A stretch of 64,000 bases of DNA from Peribacillus simplex NBRC 15720 = DSM 1321 (GTDB lineage: Bacteria; Bacillota; Bacilli; Bacillales; DSM-1321): NCBI RefSeq assembly GCF_002243645.1, contig NZ_CP017704.1:3738001-3802000 (forward strand), in the 5' to 3' direction. Shown one piece after another: positions 42,062-51,657 of this stretch. The notes under the pieces were generated by a model. It was not told where the DNA came from and made no database searches. It worked only from the letters and a program-made list of their open reading frames with translations. The translations under genes were made by a program, and so were the position numbers. Position 1 is the stretch's first letter. Each line of letters opens with the position of its first letter.

Positions 42062-43447
42062 TTGGTGATCCAAATTTTAGCCATTGTTGTGGCGCTGGGA
42101 CTTTTAATCTTTTTAGCCTACCGGGGCTATCCGGTCATTATCATAGCGCCGATTGTTACTTTATTGGCGGTCATTTTATCCGGTGGACATTTGCTGCCGA
42201 GCTATACAGAGACATATATGACGTTTGCGGCTAACTATATAAAAGCGTTTTTTCCGATATTTTTATTAGGGGCCGTATTTGGAAAAGTCATGGAGATGAG
42301 CGGTGCAGCTGCATCCATTGCCAAGACCATCGTAAAATCACTAGGCTCAAAGCAGGCTATTCTTGCTGTAGTGCTGGCCTGTTCGGCGCTGACATATGGC
42401 GGGGTTTCACTCTTTGTAGTGGCATTCGCCGTTTATCCATTCGCAGCGGCAATTTTTAAAGAAGCAGACATCCCAAAGAGATTATTGCCGGGAACGATAG
42501 CATTGGGTGCTTTCACTTATACGATGGATGCCCTTCCTGGAACACCTCAGATTCAAAATATCATTCCAACGAATTATTTCGGAACAGATACCTATGCTGC
42601 TCCAATAATGGGTATTATTGGTGCGATCATGGTATTCACTGGAGGAATGCTCTGGTTAGAACGTCGTCGTAAACAAGCGTTGGCAAATGGTGAAGGCTAC
42701 GGGGAAGGACATATTAATGAACCAGAAAGTGCAGAACAGCAAAACCTGCCTAACTTTTGGCTGTCTATTGTACCGCTAATCCTTGTCGTAGCATTTAATT
42801 TTGCTTTCAGCCGCAGTGCCATTTCGGTTAAGCACTGGTATGATGCATCGATGTTGAAGGAAACTTTCAACATTGCCGATGTAAGCACAGTCACTTCATC
42901 CTGGTCTTTGATTGTTGCACTGACTATCGGTATTATTGCAGCGATGCTACTGAATGTTGGACGTATCAAGGTCAAATTGGCAAGTGGATTAACAGCTGCT
43001 GCTATGGGATCTTTGCTTGCTATATTCAATACCGCATCTGAAGTTGGTTTTGGGAATGTGGTGAAAACGCTTCCTGGATTCTCGGTCATTCAAAACTGGG
43101 TGTTCAATGCAAGCGGAAATCCACTCGTATCCGAAGCTATTGCCGTCAATGTGCTGGCAGGGATTACCGGATCTGCTTCTGGTGGACTTTCGATTGCGTT
43201 AGAAGTAATGGGAGGTCACTATTTGCAGTTGGCCCAAAGTGTCGGAATCACTCCGGAAATGCTTCATCGAATTGCATCCATGGCATCTGGCGGAATGGAT
43301 ACGCTGCCGCATAATGGTGCGGTCATTACCTTACTTGCCATTACTGGACTGACACATCGTCAATCTTACAAGGATATCTTTGCGATTACGGTTTTGAAAA
43401 CAGTGACCGTGTTCATCATTGCTTTTGCAACTTCACTGTTTATTTAA
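42062..43447 (+). CDS. GntP-family permease (probable 3-hydroxybutyrate/ketone-body transporter)
   Basis: A 461-aa integral membrane protein with 11 to 12 hydrophobic segments, of the GntP family of proton-coupled carboxylate transporters. The motif YTMDALPGTPQIQNIIPTNY (about residues 155-175) and the C-terminal ASMASGGMDTLPHNGAVITL are the family half-site signatures. It is followed by the two CoA transferase genes, the order of B. subtilis yxjC-scoAB, and a 3-hydroxybutyrate dehydrogenase lies in the same unit. This supports 3-hydroxybutyrate or acetoacetate as substrate. The start is TTG (or GTG three bases on) behind AAGGGGGAAATGAG. Confidence 0.88.
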   Translation: MVIQILAIVVALGLLIFLAYRGYPVIIIAPIVTLLAVILSGGHLLPSYTETYMTFAANYIKAFFPIFLLGAVFGKVMEMSGAAASIAKTIVKSLGSKQAILAVVLACSALTYGGVSLFVVAFAVYPFAAAIFKEADIPKRLLPGTIALGAFTYTMDALPGTPQIQNIIPTNYFGTDTYAAPIMGIIGAIMVFTGGMLWLERRRKQALANGEGYGEGHINEPESAEQQNLPNFWLSIVPLILVVAFNFAFSRSAISVKHWYDASMLKETFNIADVSTVTSSWSLIVALTIGIIAAMLLNVGRIKVKLASGLTAAAMGSLLAIFNTASEVGFGNVVKTLPGFSVIQNWVFNASGNPLVSEAIAVNVLAGITGSASGGLSIALEVMGGHYLQLAQSVGITPEMLHRIASMASGGMDTLPHNGAVITLLAITGLTHRQSYKDIFAITVLKTVTVFIIAFATSLFI

Positions 43448-43479
43448 TAGAATAGTATTAAGAATGGAGATGATGGAAA

Positions 43480-44175
43480 ATGAGTAAATTATTAACATCT
43501 TTTGATAGCGCTATTCAACAAATCGAGGATGGAGCAACCATTATCGTTGGCGGGTTCGGATTAAGTGGAATTCCAGAAAAACTAATCATTGCATTGCGTA
43601 ACAAAGGTGTAAAGGATTTGACGATTGTCAGCAACAATTGTGGTGTCGATGATTGGGGTCTTGGTCTTTTGCTTGAAAACAAACAAATCAAAAAAATGAT
43701 CGCTTCTTATGTAGGGGAAAATAAGTTATTTGAACAGCAATTTTTAAGTGGCGAGCTGGAGGTCGAGCTAGTTCCCCAAGGAACGTTGGCCGAGCGTTTA
43801 AGAGCGGGCGGAGCGGGAATTCCTGCCTTTTATACAGCCACAGGAGTAGGAACGGAAGTCGCAAATGGTAAAGAACATAAAGAGTTTGATGGCCGCACAT
43901 ACATTATGGAAAAAGGAATAGTCGGAGATTTTGCCTTTGTAAAAGCCTGGAAAGCAGATCATTTCGGTAATCTTGTATATCGGAAAACCGCAAGGAATTT
44001 TAATCCTGTCGTTGCCACCGCAGGGAAAGTTACGATTGTCGAAGTGGAGGAGCTAGTGGGCACAGGAGAGCTCGATCCAGATGAAATTCATACTTCAGGG
44101 GTTTATGTACAAAAAGTGCTTGTAGGAAATGACTATGAAAAACGAATTGAAAGACTTACAACTGCTAACGCATAA
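43480..44175 (+). CDS. scoA: 3-oxoacid CoA-transferase, subunit A
   Basis: A 231-aa subunit of succinyl-CoA:3-oxoacid CoA transferase, which activates acetoacetate with CoA from succinyl-CoA. The sequence [16 protein letters not shown] (about residues 20-36), [19 protein letters not shown] and [28 protein letters not shown] are family I CoA transferase subunit A motifs. GGAGATGATGG precedes the ATG. It lies 32 bases after the permease and 17 bases before subunit B, so it is in one operon. It is closely similar in layout to the other CoA transferase pair at 53036-54381. Confidence 0.93.
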   Translation: MSKLLTSFDSAIQQIEDGATIIVGGFGLSGIPEKLIIALRNKGVKDLTIVSNNCGVDDWGLGLLLENKQIKKMIASYVGENKLFEQQFLSGELEVELVPQGTLAERLRAGGAGIPAFYTATGVGTEVANGKEHKEFDGRTYIMEKGIVGDFAFVKAWKADHFGNLVYRKTARNFNPVVATAGKVTIVEVEELVGTGELDPDEIHTSGVYVQKVLVGNDYEKRIERLTTANA

Positions 44176-44192
44176 AAAGGAGGAGTATTCGA

Positions 44193-44840
44193 ATGACTAG
44201 ACAACTAATTTTAGAACGGGCTGTAAAAGAAATCAAAGATGGTATGTGTGTAAATTTAGGGATTGGAATGCCGACCTTGATTGCCAACATGATTCCAAAT
44301 GACTTTAATGTCATGCTTCAATCGGAAAATGGCTTACTCGGAATCGGGCCTTATCCAAAAAAGGATGAAGTCGATCCGGATTTGATTAATGCAGGAAAAG
44401 AAACAGTAACGGCAAAATCGGGGGCATCATTTTTTGATAGCGCTGAATCATTCGCGATGATTCGCGGCGGCCACATCGATCTAGCCATTTTAGGCGGGAT
44501 GGAAGTTTCCGAAAATGGGGACTTGGCAAACTGGATGATTCCAGGGAAGATGGTAAAAGGAATGGGAGGAGCGATGGACCTCGTCCAAGGCGCAAAACGA
44601 ATTGTTGTCATTATGGACCATGTGAACAAGCATGGGGAATCCAAAGTGAAAAAGAACTGTACTTTGCCATTGACGGGGGAAAAAGTCGTCCATTGCCTGA
44701 TTACCGAACTGGCTGTTTTTCAATTTACAGAAGCTGGCATGGAATTGATAGAATTGCAAAATGGCATAACACTTGATGAAGTGAAAAGTAAAACAGAGGC
44801 TGACTTTACAATAAGCCCCTCTATTGAAATTAGAGCGTAA
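44193..44840 (+). CDS. scoB: 3-oxoacid CoA-transferase, subunit B
   Basis: A 215-aa partner of subunit A. The catalytic Glu is in the conserved SENGLLGIGP (about residue 45) that forms the covalent glutamyl-CoA intermediate. VNLGIGMPTLIANMIP, AILGGMEVSENGDLANWMIPG and MGGAMDLVQGAK follow. AAAAGGAGGAG lies 9 bases before the ATG. It is the end of the ketone-body operon; a terminator lies about 30 bases downstream. Confidence 0.94.
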   Translation: MTRQLILERAVKEIKDGMCVNLGIGMPTLIANMIPNDFNVMLQSENGLLGIGPYPKKDEVDPDLINAGKETVTAKSGASFFDSAESFAMIRGGHIDLAILGGMEVSENGDLANWMIPGKMVKGMGGAMDLVQGAKRIVVIMDHVNKHGESKVKKNCTLPLTGEKVVHCLITELAVFQFTEAGMELIELQNGITLDEVKSKTEADFTISPSIEIRA

Positions 44841-44870
44841 GTTAAAGAGATTAATAAAATAATTCATTAT

Positions 44871-44921
44871 TAGACTACTTTTATTCGCAAACGGGCGAAC
44901 GGAAGCAGTCTATTTTTTTGT
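44871..44921 (+). terminator. Terminator of the ketone-body operon
   Basis: TAGACTACTT / AAGCAGTCTA imperfect stem followed by seven T residues. The remaining bases to 45135 hold no gene. Confidence 0.75.
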
Positions 44922-45135
44922 CGTATGTTTGTTTATATTATGTTAAAGCAGTCAGTCATAAGTTGGGGGAAATTTTAATGGTGCGGCTATGCCATAGCGA
45001 ACGAAATAAGACTACAAAATGTGGTCTCTTTTATTTTGTTTAAAAATCAACAATATGAAAATTTTCCAACCATGCTACTTTTCCGTTAAATAGGCTTATA
45101 TAAAGTCTGATGGGAACTTAAAAGGAGGGATTACA

Positions 45136-46053
45136 TTGACGGTAGCATTACGAAGATTATTGGATCGATCAGTGAAAAAGATGGGCAAAGGGATGAATCC
45201 TGTGGTGAAGGCATCAGCATTGGAAATGGTGGAACGTGCTTATACTGAAGGGATCACTGTACAGATAAGTGCCGGCCATCGCTCTTTGGAAGAACAAGCC
45301 GCGCTTTATGGTCAAGGACGAGTTTATAGCTATAATGGAAAAAACTACAGTAATCTAGCTAAACCTATTGTGACGAACGCTAAGCCAGGGCAATCCTATC
45401 ATAATTTTGGACTGGCCATTGATTACTTCATTGTGAGTGATGATGGTAAGAGAGCGATATGGACAGTGGATTCAAAGTGGCAGCGTGTGGCTGCCATAGG
45501 TAAGGATTTAGGATTTAAATGGGGCGGGGATTGGAGTTCATTCAAGGATTATCCCCACTTGGAGATGACAGGCGGGTTATCTTTTACACAGTTACAAGCA
45601 GGAAAAGAACCTCACCTAACCTTCAAATTAGAAAAAATGGAAATGCCAAAGACCAGCAAAGGAGATAGTCAAATAATTTCGATACAAAATACGTTAAATA
45701 GCCGATATAAAACGGCTATTGAGGGTGATGGATTTTATGGTCCCAAAACTCGATCGGCCCTTATAAAAGGTTTACAAACGGAGTTGAATAAGCAATTCAA
45801 TAAAAGACTAGTTGTCGATGGAAAATGGGGACCTAGAACCAAGACTGCAATCGTCACCAAAAAAAAAGGAGCTGCAGGCAATATCATATGGATCCTGCAA
45901 GCAGCGCTCTATATGGAAGGATTTAACCCCGGGTACCTTGACGGAGAATTTGGGGAAAAAACCGAGGCGGTATTATTCAAATATCAAAAGGCAAGCAGAA
46001 TTTCCGCCGATAAGTTTGCAGGTCAAGAAACATGGAATGAATTGTTTGCTTGA
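45136..46053 (+). CDS. M15-family peptidoglycan peptidase with two binding domains
   Basis: A 305-aa cell-wall endopeptidase. Residues about 20-155 form a VanY/CwlK-like M15 domain with zinc ligands in SYHNFGLAIDY (His and Asp) and HLEM (His), preceded by SAGHRSLEEQAALYGQGR. Enzymes of this branch cut between L-Ala and D-Glu. Two peptidoglycan-binding type 1 repeats follow (about 165-235 and 240-305; GFYGPKTRSALIKGLQ, GYLDGEFGEKTEAVLFKYQ). There is no signal peptide; similar proteins occur as phage endolysins and host autolysins. It starts with TTG behind AAAGGAGGG. Confidence 0.87.
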   Translation: MTVALRRLLDRSVKKMGKGMNPVVKASALEMVERAYTEGITVQISAGHRSLEEQAALYGQGRVYSYNGKNYSNLAKPIVTNAKPGQSYHNFGLAIDYFIVSDDGKRAIWTVDSKWQRVAAIGKDLGFKWGGDWSSFKDYPHLEMTGGLSFTQLQAGKEPHLTFKLEKMEMPKTSKGDSQIISIQNTLNSRYKTAIEGDGFYGPKTRSALIKGLQTELNKQFNKRLVVDGKWGPRTKTAIVTKKKGAAGNIIWILQAALYMEGFNPGYLDGEFGEKTEAVLFKYQKASRISADKFAGQETWNELFA

Positions 46054-46097
46054 TAGAGAATGAGATCACTAAACAACTAATGTGAATGATAAATGAC

Positions 46098-46255
46098 GGC
46101 GGAATAATGCAATCCGTCCTACCACGGGAATAATTCGACTTAATTCGACCTACTCCGGAAATAATCCGACCTAGCCCCAAAATAATTCGACTTTCCCGGG
46201 AAATAATTCACCTAAACCCGGCATAATTCGACTTACCCCGGAATACTCCTTCCTA
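46098..46255. repeat. Short tandem array of ATAATTCGACTTA units
   Basis: Six units at a 20- to 26-bp period, each with ATAATTCGACYTA (some with changes) and a variable CCCCGGA-like half. It lies between the convergent genes at 45136 and 46285. No hairpin or terminator explains it. Confidence 0.8.
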
Positions 46256-46284
46256 CACACAAATCCGCTATTTATCTAAAGTAT

Positions 46285-46806
46285 TCATTCCAGTTCCAAG
46301 CACCAATCATTGCATTGCATAAAGCTCCCTGGCGGGTATTCGAATTCACATTCGGAGATGAGGTTGAATTTAAGCTTGCGGCAAATTGCGTTTGATGCAG
46401 GATTATTGATCGAAGGGAATGCGTGAATGTATTTGTATTTTCGTTCTGCTTTGATTTTCTCTATCAGTGCCTTCACGGCATGAGATGCGATTCCTTTACC
46501 TTGAAATGAAGGGAGGACGCTCCAACCGATTTCGTACACATTTTCATCGTTCCAGACCGTTTGCCAGTAGCCAACGGAACCGGCTGCCTCTGTCTCTGGA
46601 AACGAGTTGATGCTAAACATACACCCCTTATCTCCAATCTGTAGGTATCGTTGATGGCGTTTCAGGATTTGTTCATTACTTTCTGGTCCGCCAAGATGTT
46701 CCATCATTTCTGGGGCATTTAGTTGAAAAAGCAATTCAAGGTCTTTATCTTCCCACGGTTTAATTTCTATTTTAGTTTCTTTGCCTCGTTCTGAAATCCG
46801 ACTCAC
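46285..46806 (-). CDS. GNAT-family N-acetyltransferase (RimJ/RimL type)
   Basis: A 173-aa acetyltransferase. EIKPWEDKDLELLFQLNAPEMMEHLG is the usual N-terminal strand-helix of the RimJ/RimL-like group, and YEIGWSVLPSFQGKGIASHAVKALIEK holds the acetyl-CoA loop (about residues 95-120). The start is uncertain: the GTG at 46806 directly follows TAGGG, and the next plausible start would cut into the domain. Acceptor unknown. It is a single gene, convergent with the M15 peptidase. Confidence 0.86.
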   Translation of the reverse strand: MSRISERGKETKIEIKPWEDKDLELLFQLNAPEMMEHLGGPESNEQILKRHQRYLQIGDKGCMFSINSFPETEAAGSVGYWQTVWNDENVYEIGWSVLPSFQGKGIASHAVKALIEKIKAERKYKYIHAFPSINNPASNAICRKLKFNLISECEFEYPPGSFMQCNDWCLELE

Positions 46807-46940
46807 CCCTAAATGTTATATTTTCTAATATAATCTTCTTGGCATAATGCGAGATTCCTTTTTTTGAACTTATTATTCTATTACCTTTGTATTGAAGTTT
46901 GATTTTAATAAGAATAAAGAGATGAATGTTTCCCATTAAA

Positions 46941-46949
46941 TGCTATAAT
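46941..46949 (+). promoter_or_regulatory. Extended -10 promoter of the RocR-like activator
   Basis: TGCTATAAT is an extended -10 element 43 bases before the start at 46993. No good -35 is visible. Confidence 0.45.
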
Positions 46950-46992
46950 TTACAGGTGATTCTATCAAATGACAGAGAACGGAGATGAAGAA

Positions 46993-48450
46993 ATGAAATC
47001 TTCAGTAAATCAGTTTTCCACTCAATTTGAATGGATATTGAATGTGATCAATGTGGGTGTCCATATTGTGAATAAAGATGGGGATACGGTATTTTACAAT
47101 GAAATGATGGCACATATCGACGGGCTTGATCGTGAACAGGTGCTGGGGGAAAATATTTTTCAGCTTTATCCTTCATTGACTGATGAATCCAGTACGCTGC
47201 ATGTAGCATTGGAAAAAGGCAATGAAACGATTGAATCCATTCAAACATATGTCAACTTAAAGGAGAAAAAGATAACATCCATCAATAGTACGTATCCTTT
47301 GTATGAGGATGGTGAAATTATTGGGGCAGTGGAAATCGCAAAGGATATTACGAAGGTCATGAATATGTACGACCAAATTGTCGATTTGCGTTCCCAGCTG
47401 GCCGAGACACATAAGAAAAATAAGTTTTCTGAAGGGACGGCGACCTATCATTTTAGTGATTTGATCGGTAATAGCCCTGCTTTTCAGCAAGCCATTTCAT
47501 TGGCGAAAAAAGCGGCCCGTACACATTCCCCAGTCATGATTTATGGACCAACAGGGACAGGGAAGGAACTGGTCGTGCAAAGTATACATAATGTAAGTGC
47601 TCAGCGAAATCAGCCTTTCATCGCGCAAAACTGTGCGGCTGTTCCAAAGGAATTGATGGAGGGGCTGCTGTTCGGCACGACGAAAGGGGCTTTTACCGGA
47701 GCGATGGATCGCATGGGCATTTTTGAGCAAGCAAATGGCGGTACCCTTTTCCTTGATGAGCTGAATAGCCTCGACCTCGGTCTGCAGGCAAAATTGCTGC
47801 GAGTGCTTCAGGAAGGTGAGGTGCGCCGTGTTGGAGGTTCGAAGGAGCAAAAGGTAAATGTGAAAATCATTGCTGCGATGAACATTTCTCCAGAAGAGGC
47901 GTTGGACCGGGGAATCATTCGCTCAGATTTATTCTTTCGCCTGAATGTCGTGACAATCCAAATGCCTTCACTTGTGGAGCGTAAAACGGATATTCCGGAA
48001 ATAGTCAATCACTTTATTCAAAAATTCAACAAATCATTTTTTTCGGAAGTGCGCGGGATCAGCCAAAAGGCGATGCAGCGGCTTCTACAATATCCATGGC
48101 CCGGGAACATTCGTGAACTGGGACATGCCATCGAGTTAACCTTTAACGTCATGGACGCAGGGGAAGATTTGATTGATGAACATCATCTTCCTGCTTATCT
48201 TTTCCCTTCAGGAAATTATGCTGCAGCAAATGCGCAGAGCCATCCTTCCCCATTGAAAAACAAGATTGATTTACCTGTCGTTCTTGAAGAAATGGAAAGG
48301 GAAATGATCATCAATATGTTCGAGAAATATAACGGGAATATCAGCAAAACGGCAGAAGCCCTCAATATTAAAAGACAGGGACTGCAATATAAGTTAAACA
48401 AGTACGGCATTGAAAAAGTTTATACGGCAGGATCGAAGGAATCCAAGTAA
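46993..48450 (+). CDS. RocR-like sigma-54-dependent activator of the lysine operon
   Basis: A 485-aa enhancer-binding protein closely parallel to B. subtilis RocR. It has an N-terminal PAS domain (about residues 10-115, FEWILNVINVGVHIVNKDGD), an AAA+ domain with Walker A GPTGTGKE, GAFTGA loop and Walker B GGTLFLDELNS (about 155-380), and a C-terminal Fis helix-turn-helix (ISKTAEALNIKRQGLQYKLNKYG). RocR responds to ornithine/citrulline; here lysine or a degradation product is the likely inducer, because the next gene is kamA behind a sigma-54 promoter. GGAGATGAAG favours the ATG at 46993 over the one at 46969. Confidence 0.92.
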   Translation: MKSSVNQFSTQFEWILNVINVGVHIVNKDGDTVFYNEMMAHIDGLDREQVLGENIFQLYPSLTDESSTLHVALEKGNETIESIQTYVNLKEKKITSINSTYPLYEDGEIIGAVEIAKDITKVMNMYDQIVDLRSQLAETHKKNKFSEGTATYHFSDLIGNSPAFQQAISLAKKAARTHSPVMIYGPTGTGKELVVQSIHNVSAQRNQPFIAQNCAAVPKELMEGLLFGTTKGAFTGAMDRMGIFEQANGGTLFLDELNSLDLGLQAKLLRVLQEGEVRRVGGSKEQKVNVKIIAAMNISPEEALDRGIIRSDLFFRLNVVTIQMPSLVERKTDIPEIVNHFIQKFNKSFFSEVRGISQKAMQRLLQYPWPGNIRELGHAIELTFNVMDAGEDLIDEHHLPAYLFPSGNYAAANAQSHPSPLKNKIDLPVVLEEMEREMIINMFEKYNGNISKTAEALNIKRQGLQYKLNKYGIEKVYTAGSKESK

Positions 48451-48462
48451 AATCAGTTTTTT

Positions 48463-48478
48463 TTGGAAACGCTGTCAC
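48463..48478 (+). promoter_or_regulatory. cre-like site (CcpA operator)
   Basis: TTGGAAACGCTGTCAC matches the cre consensus at all but two positions. It lies about 160 bases upstream of the kamA sigma-54 promoter. Confidence 0.55.
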
Positions 48479-48491
48479 ACTTTGTAACTTG

Positions 48492-48527
48492 AAGAGGGCT
48501 CTTGTTTAAAGAGACCCTCTTTTTTTT
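48492..48527 (+). terminator. Terminator of the RocR-like gene
   Basis: AAGAGGG / CCCTCTT hairpin enclosing a smaller CTCTT / AAGAG stem, followed by eight T residues. Confidence 0.85.
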
Positions 48528-48635
48528 GCTAGGCGCAAAGAATCTGGCTGCAAAAAATTATGCGTTATGAAAAATATCTTGCGATTTTAAGCTCGGTTTG
48601 CCCCCTTTTGCTTATGTTTTCCTTGTTATTAATGT

Positions 48636-48651
48636 TGGCATCATTCTTGCG
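48636..48651 (+). promoter_or_regulatory. sigma-54 promoter of the lysine catabolic operon
   Basis: TGGCATCATTCTTGCG with GG at 48637-48638 and GC at 48649-48650, ten bases apart, 42 bases before kamA. Confidence 0.9.
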
Positions 48652-48692
48652 AGAGTATATATATAAGTTCTTAGAATAAGGGGGCATATTAA

Positions 48693-50144
48693 ATGAATTT
48701 GATGGGATTGGATGTAAAAAATAAAGAATACCTAGGTGGACGCAGGCATTATAATGATATCGAATTGTGGAAGGATGTAACGGAAGAGCAGTGGAATGAT
48801 TGGATCTGGCAATTGACCAATACGATTAAAACACTGGATGATCTGAAAAAGGTCGTCAACTTGACACCGGATGAAGAGGAAGGAGTCCGGATTTCGACTC
48901 AAACGATTCCGTTGAACATTACGCCTTATTATGCTTCATTGATGAATCCCGATGATCCTCGCTGTCCGATTCGTTTACAGTCGGTACCGCTTTCGGCAGA
49001 AATGAACAAGACTAGATATGATTTGGAGGATCCGCTGCATGAGGATGAGGATTCCCCTGTTCCTGGATTGACGCATCGTTATCCGGATCGGGTTCTATTC
49101 CTTGTAACGAACCAATGCTCCATGTACTGCAGATATTGTACGCGACGCCGTTTTTCAGGTCAGGTAGGCATGGGTGTTCCCAAGAAGCAGCTTGACGGGG
49201 CGATTGAATATATCCGGAACACTCCGGAAGTGAGGGACGTGCTGATCTCTGGAGGAGACGGCCTGTTGATCAATGATAAGATCCTTGAATACGTATTGAG
49301 TAACTTACGTGCCATACCGCATGTGGAAATCATTCGGATCGGCACACGTGCACCGGTCGTTTTCCCGCAGAGGATCACGGAAAATTTATGTAATATTCTG
49401 AAAAAATACCATCCAATTTGGTTGAATACGCATTTCAATCATTCACTTGAACTGACGGATGAAGCGAAAAAAGCATGTGATATGCTGTCGATGGCAGGGG
49501 TGCCGCTTGGTAATCAGGCAGTCATTCTGGCTGGTATCAACGATAGTGTACATATCATGAAAAAGCTTATGCATGACTGTGTTAAAGCAAGGGTTAGACC
49601 TTATTACATTTATCAATGTGATCTATCTGAAGGGATTGGCCATTTCCGGGCGCCGGTTTCAAAAGGACTGGAAATCATTGAAGCGCTGCGCGGCCATACA
49701 TCAGGATATGCGGTGCCAACTTTTGTGGTGGATGCTCCTGGCGGAGGCGGAAAGATTGCCTTGACTCCGAATTACCTTCTTTCGCAAAGTCCGGATAAAG
49801 TCGTTTTACGGAACTTTGAAGGAGTGATCACAAGTTATCCGGAGCCGAAGAATTATGTTGCCGGCAGTGCGGATGCTTACTTTGATGAAGTGTATGGTAC
49901 TGCGGATAGGAAAGAAGCCGTCGGGATTTCCGCACTCATGACGGATGAGAAATTCAACTTGGTACCAGAGGGCCTTCGTCGTCTTGACAAGAGAAAATCG
50001 TATGAAAGCACTGACGAACATGCTTCCTTGAAGGATCGCCGTGATAAACGGGATGAAATGAAGGAAAAATTAAGGTTAGCCCAAGAAAAAAAGAACGCCA
50101 TGGCCGCTAGTGGCTCGGTGAAATCTGACGGCAAGGAGGAATGA
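48693..50144 (+). CDS. kamA: Lysine 2,3-aminomutase
   Basis: A 483-aa radical-SAM and PLP enzyme that moves the alpha-amino group of L-lysine to C3, forming L-beta-lysine. The radical SAM cluster motif CSMYCRYC has Cys142, Cys146 and Cys149. The PLP lysine is in VDAPGGGGKIALTPNY (about residue 350). The C-terminal 70 residues are a charged helical extension, as in Bacillus KamA. AAGGGGG precedes the ATG. It is the first gene of a nine-gene, co-directional operon and is led by a sigma-54 promoter. The stop overlaps the yokU region by a few bases. Confidence 0.96.
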   Translation: MNLMGLDVKNKEYLGGRRHYNDIELWKDVTEEQWNDWIWQLTNTIKTLDDLKKVVNLTPDEEEGVRISTQTIPLNITPYYASLMNPDDPRCPIRLQSVPLSAEMNKTRYDLEDPLHEDEDSPVPGLTHRYPDRVLFLVTNQCSMYCRYCTRRRFSGQVGMGVPKKQLDGAIEYIRNTPEVRDVLISGGDGLLINDKILEYVLSNLRAIPHVEIIRIGTRAPVVFPQRITENLCNILKKYHPIWLNTHFNHSLELTDEAKKACDMLSMAGVPLGNQAVILAGINDSVHIMKKLMHDCVKARVRPYYIYQCDLSEGIGHFRAPVSKGLEIIEALRGHTSGYAVPTFVVDAPGGGGKIALTPNYLLSQSPDKVVLRNFEGVITSYPEPKNYVAGSADAYFDEVYGTADRKEAVGISALMTDEKFNLVPEGLRRLDKRKSYESTDEHASLKDRRDKRDEMKEKLRLAQEKKNAMAASGSVKSDGKEE

Positions 50145-50146
50145 AG

Positions 50147-50413
50147 ATGGACTGCTTGTGGTGCAATGCCCCAAACGTAGAAGAAAGCGAAAAGAAGGAT
50201 TGTTACTGGATCATGCCTGACGGGAAACGCTCAATAAAAGTCCTTCAAGTTCCAGCCTTGAACTGTCCTGAATGTGGAATCTATGTGTCTGATTCGATGA
50301 ATCAAAAGGTGGATGAAGCTTTATCCATTTATGATGTGAGTGAATATCCTGATGAGTTTACGTATGATCAGCTTCTTCAGGCACCTGTCAAAAAATTATT
50401 TAATTGGAAATAG
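50147..50413 (+). CDS. yokU: YokU-family zinc-finger-like protein
   Basis: An 88-aa protein with two Cys pairs, CLWC at residues 3-6 and CPEC near residue 44, suggesting one zinc site as in MqsA-like N-terminal domains. In B. subtilis yokU lies next to kamA, and the same order is kept here. Its function in lysine use is unknown. GGAGG at the end of kamA is 7 bases from the ATG at 50147; an in-frame ATG at 50141 is too close to it. Confidence 0.82.
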   Translation: MDCLWCNAPNVEESEKKDCYWIMPDGKRSIKVLQVPALNCPECGIYVSDSMNQKVDEALSIYDVSEYPDEFTYDQLLQAPVKKLFNWK

Positions 50414-50479
50414 AATGCCGGGAGAAGCGGATGATATGCATCTCTTCTCCCGAATTCTTTAAATAAGGGGGGTTACATA

Positions 50480-51587
<1,108 letters not shown>

Positions 51588-51657
51588 ACTGGTTCTGGAA
51601 ATTAATTGATTAATAGAATAATGCACAGTGGGTACGAACGTTAAAAGGAGAGATGAC

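Noticed and set aside
45136..46053. Prophage
   Set aside because: The M15 peptidase resembles phage endolysins, but no holin or structural phage gene is adjacent.
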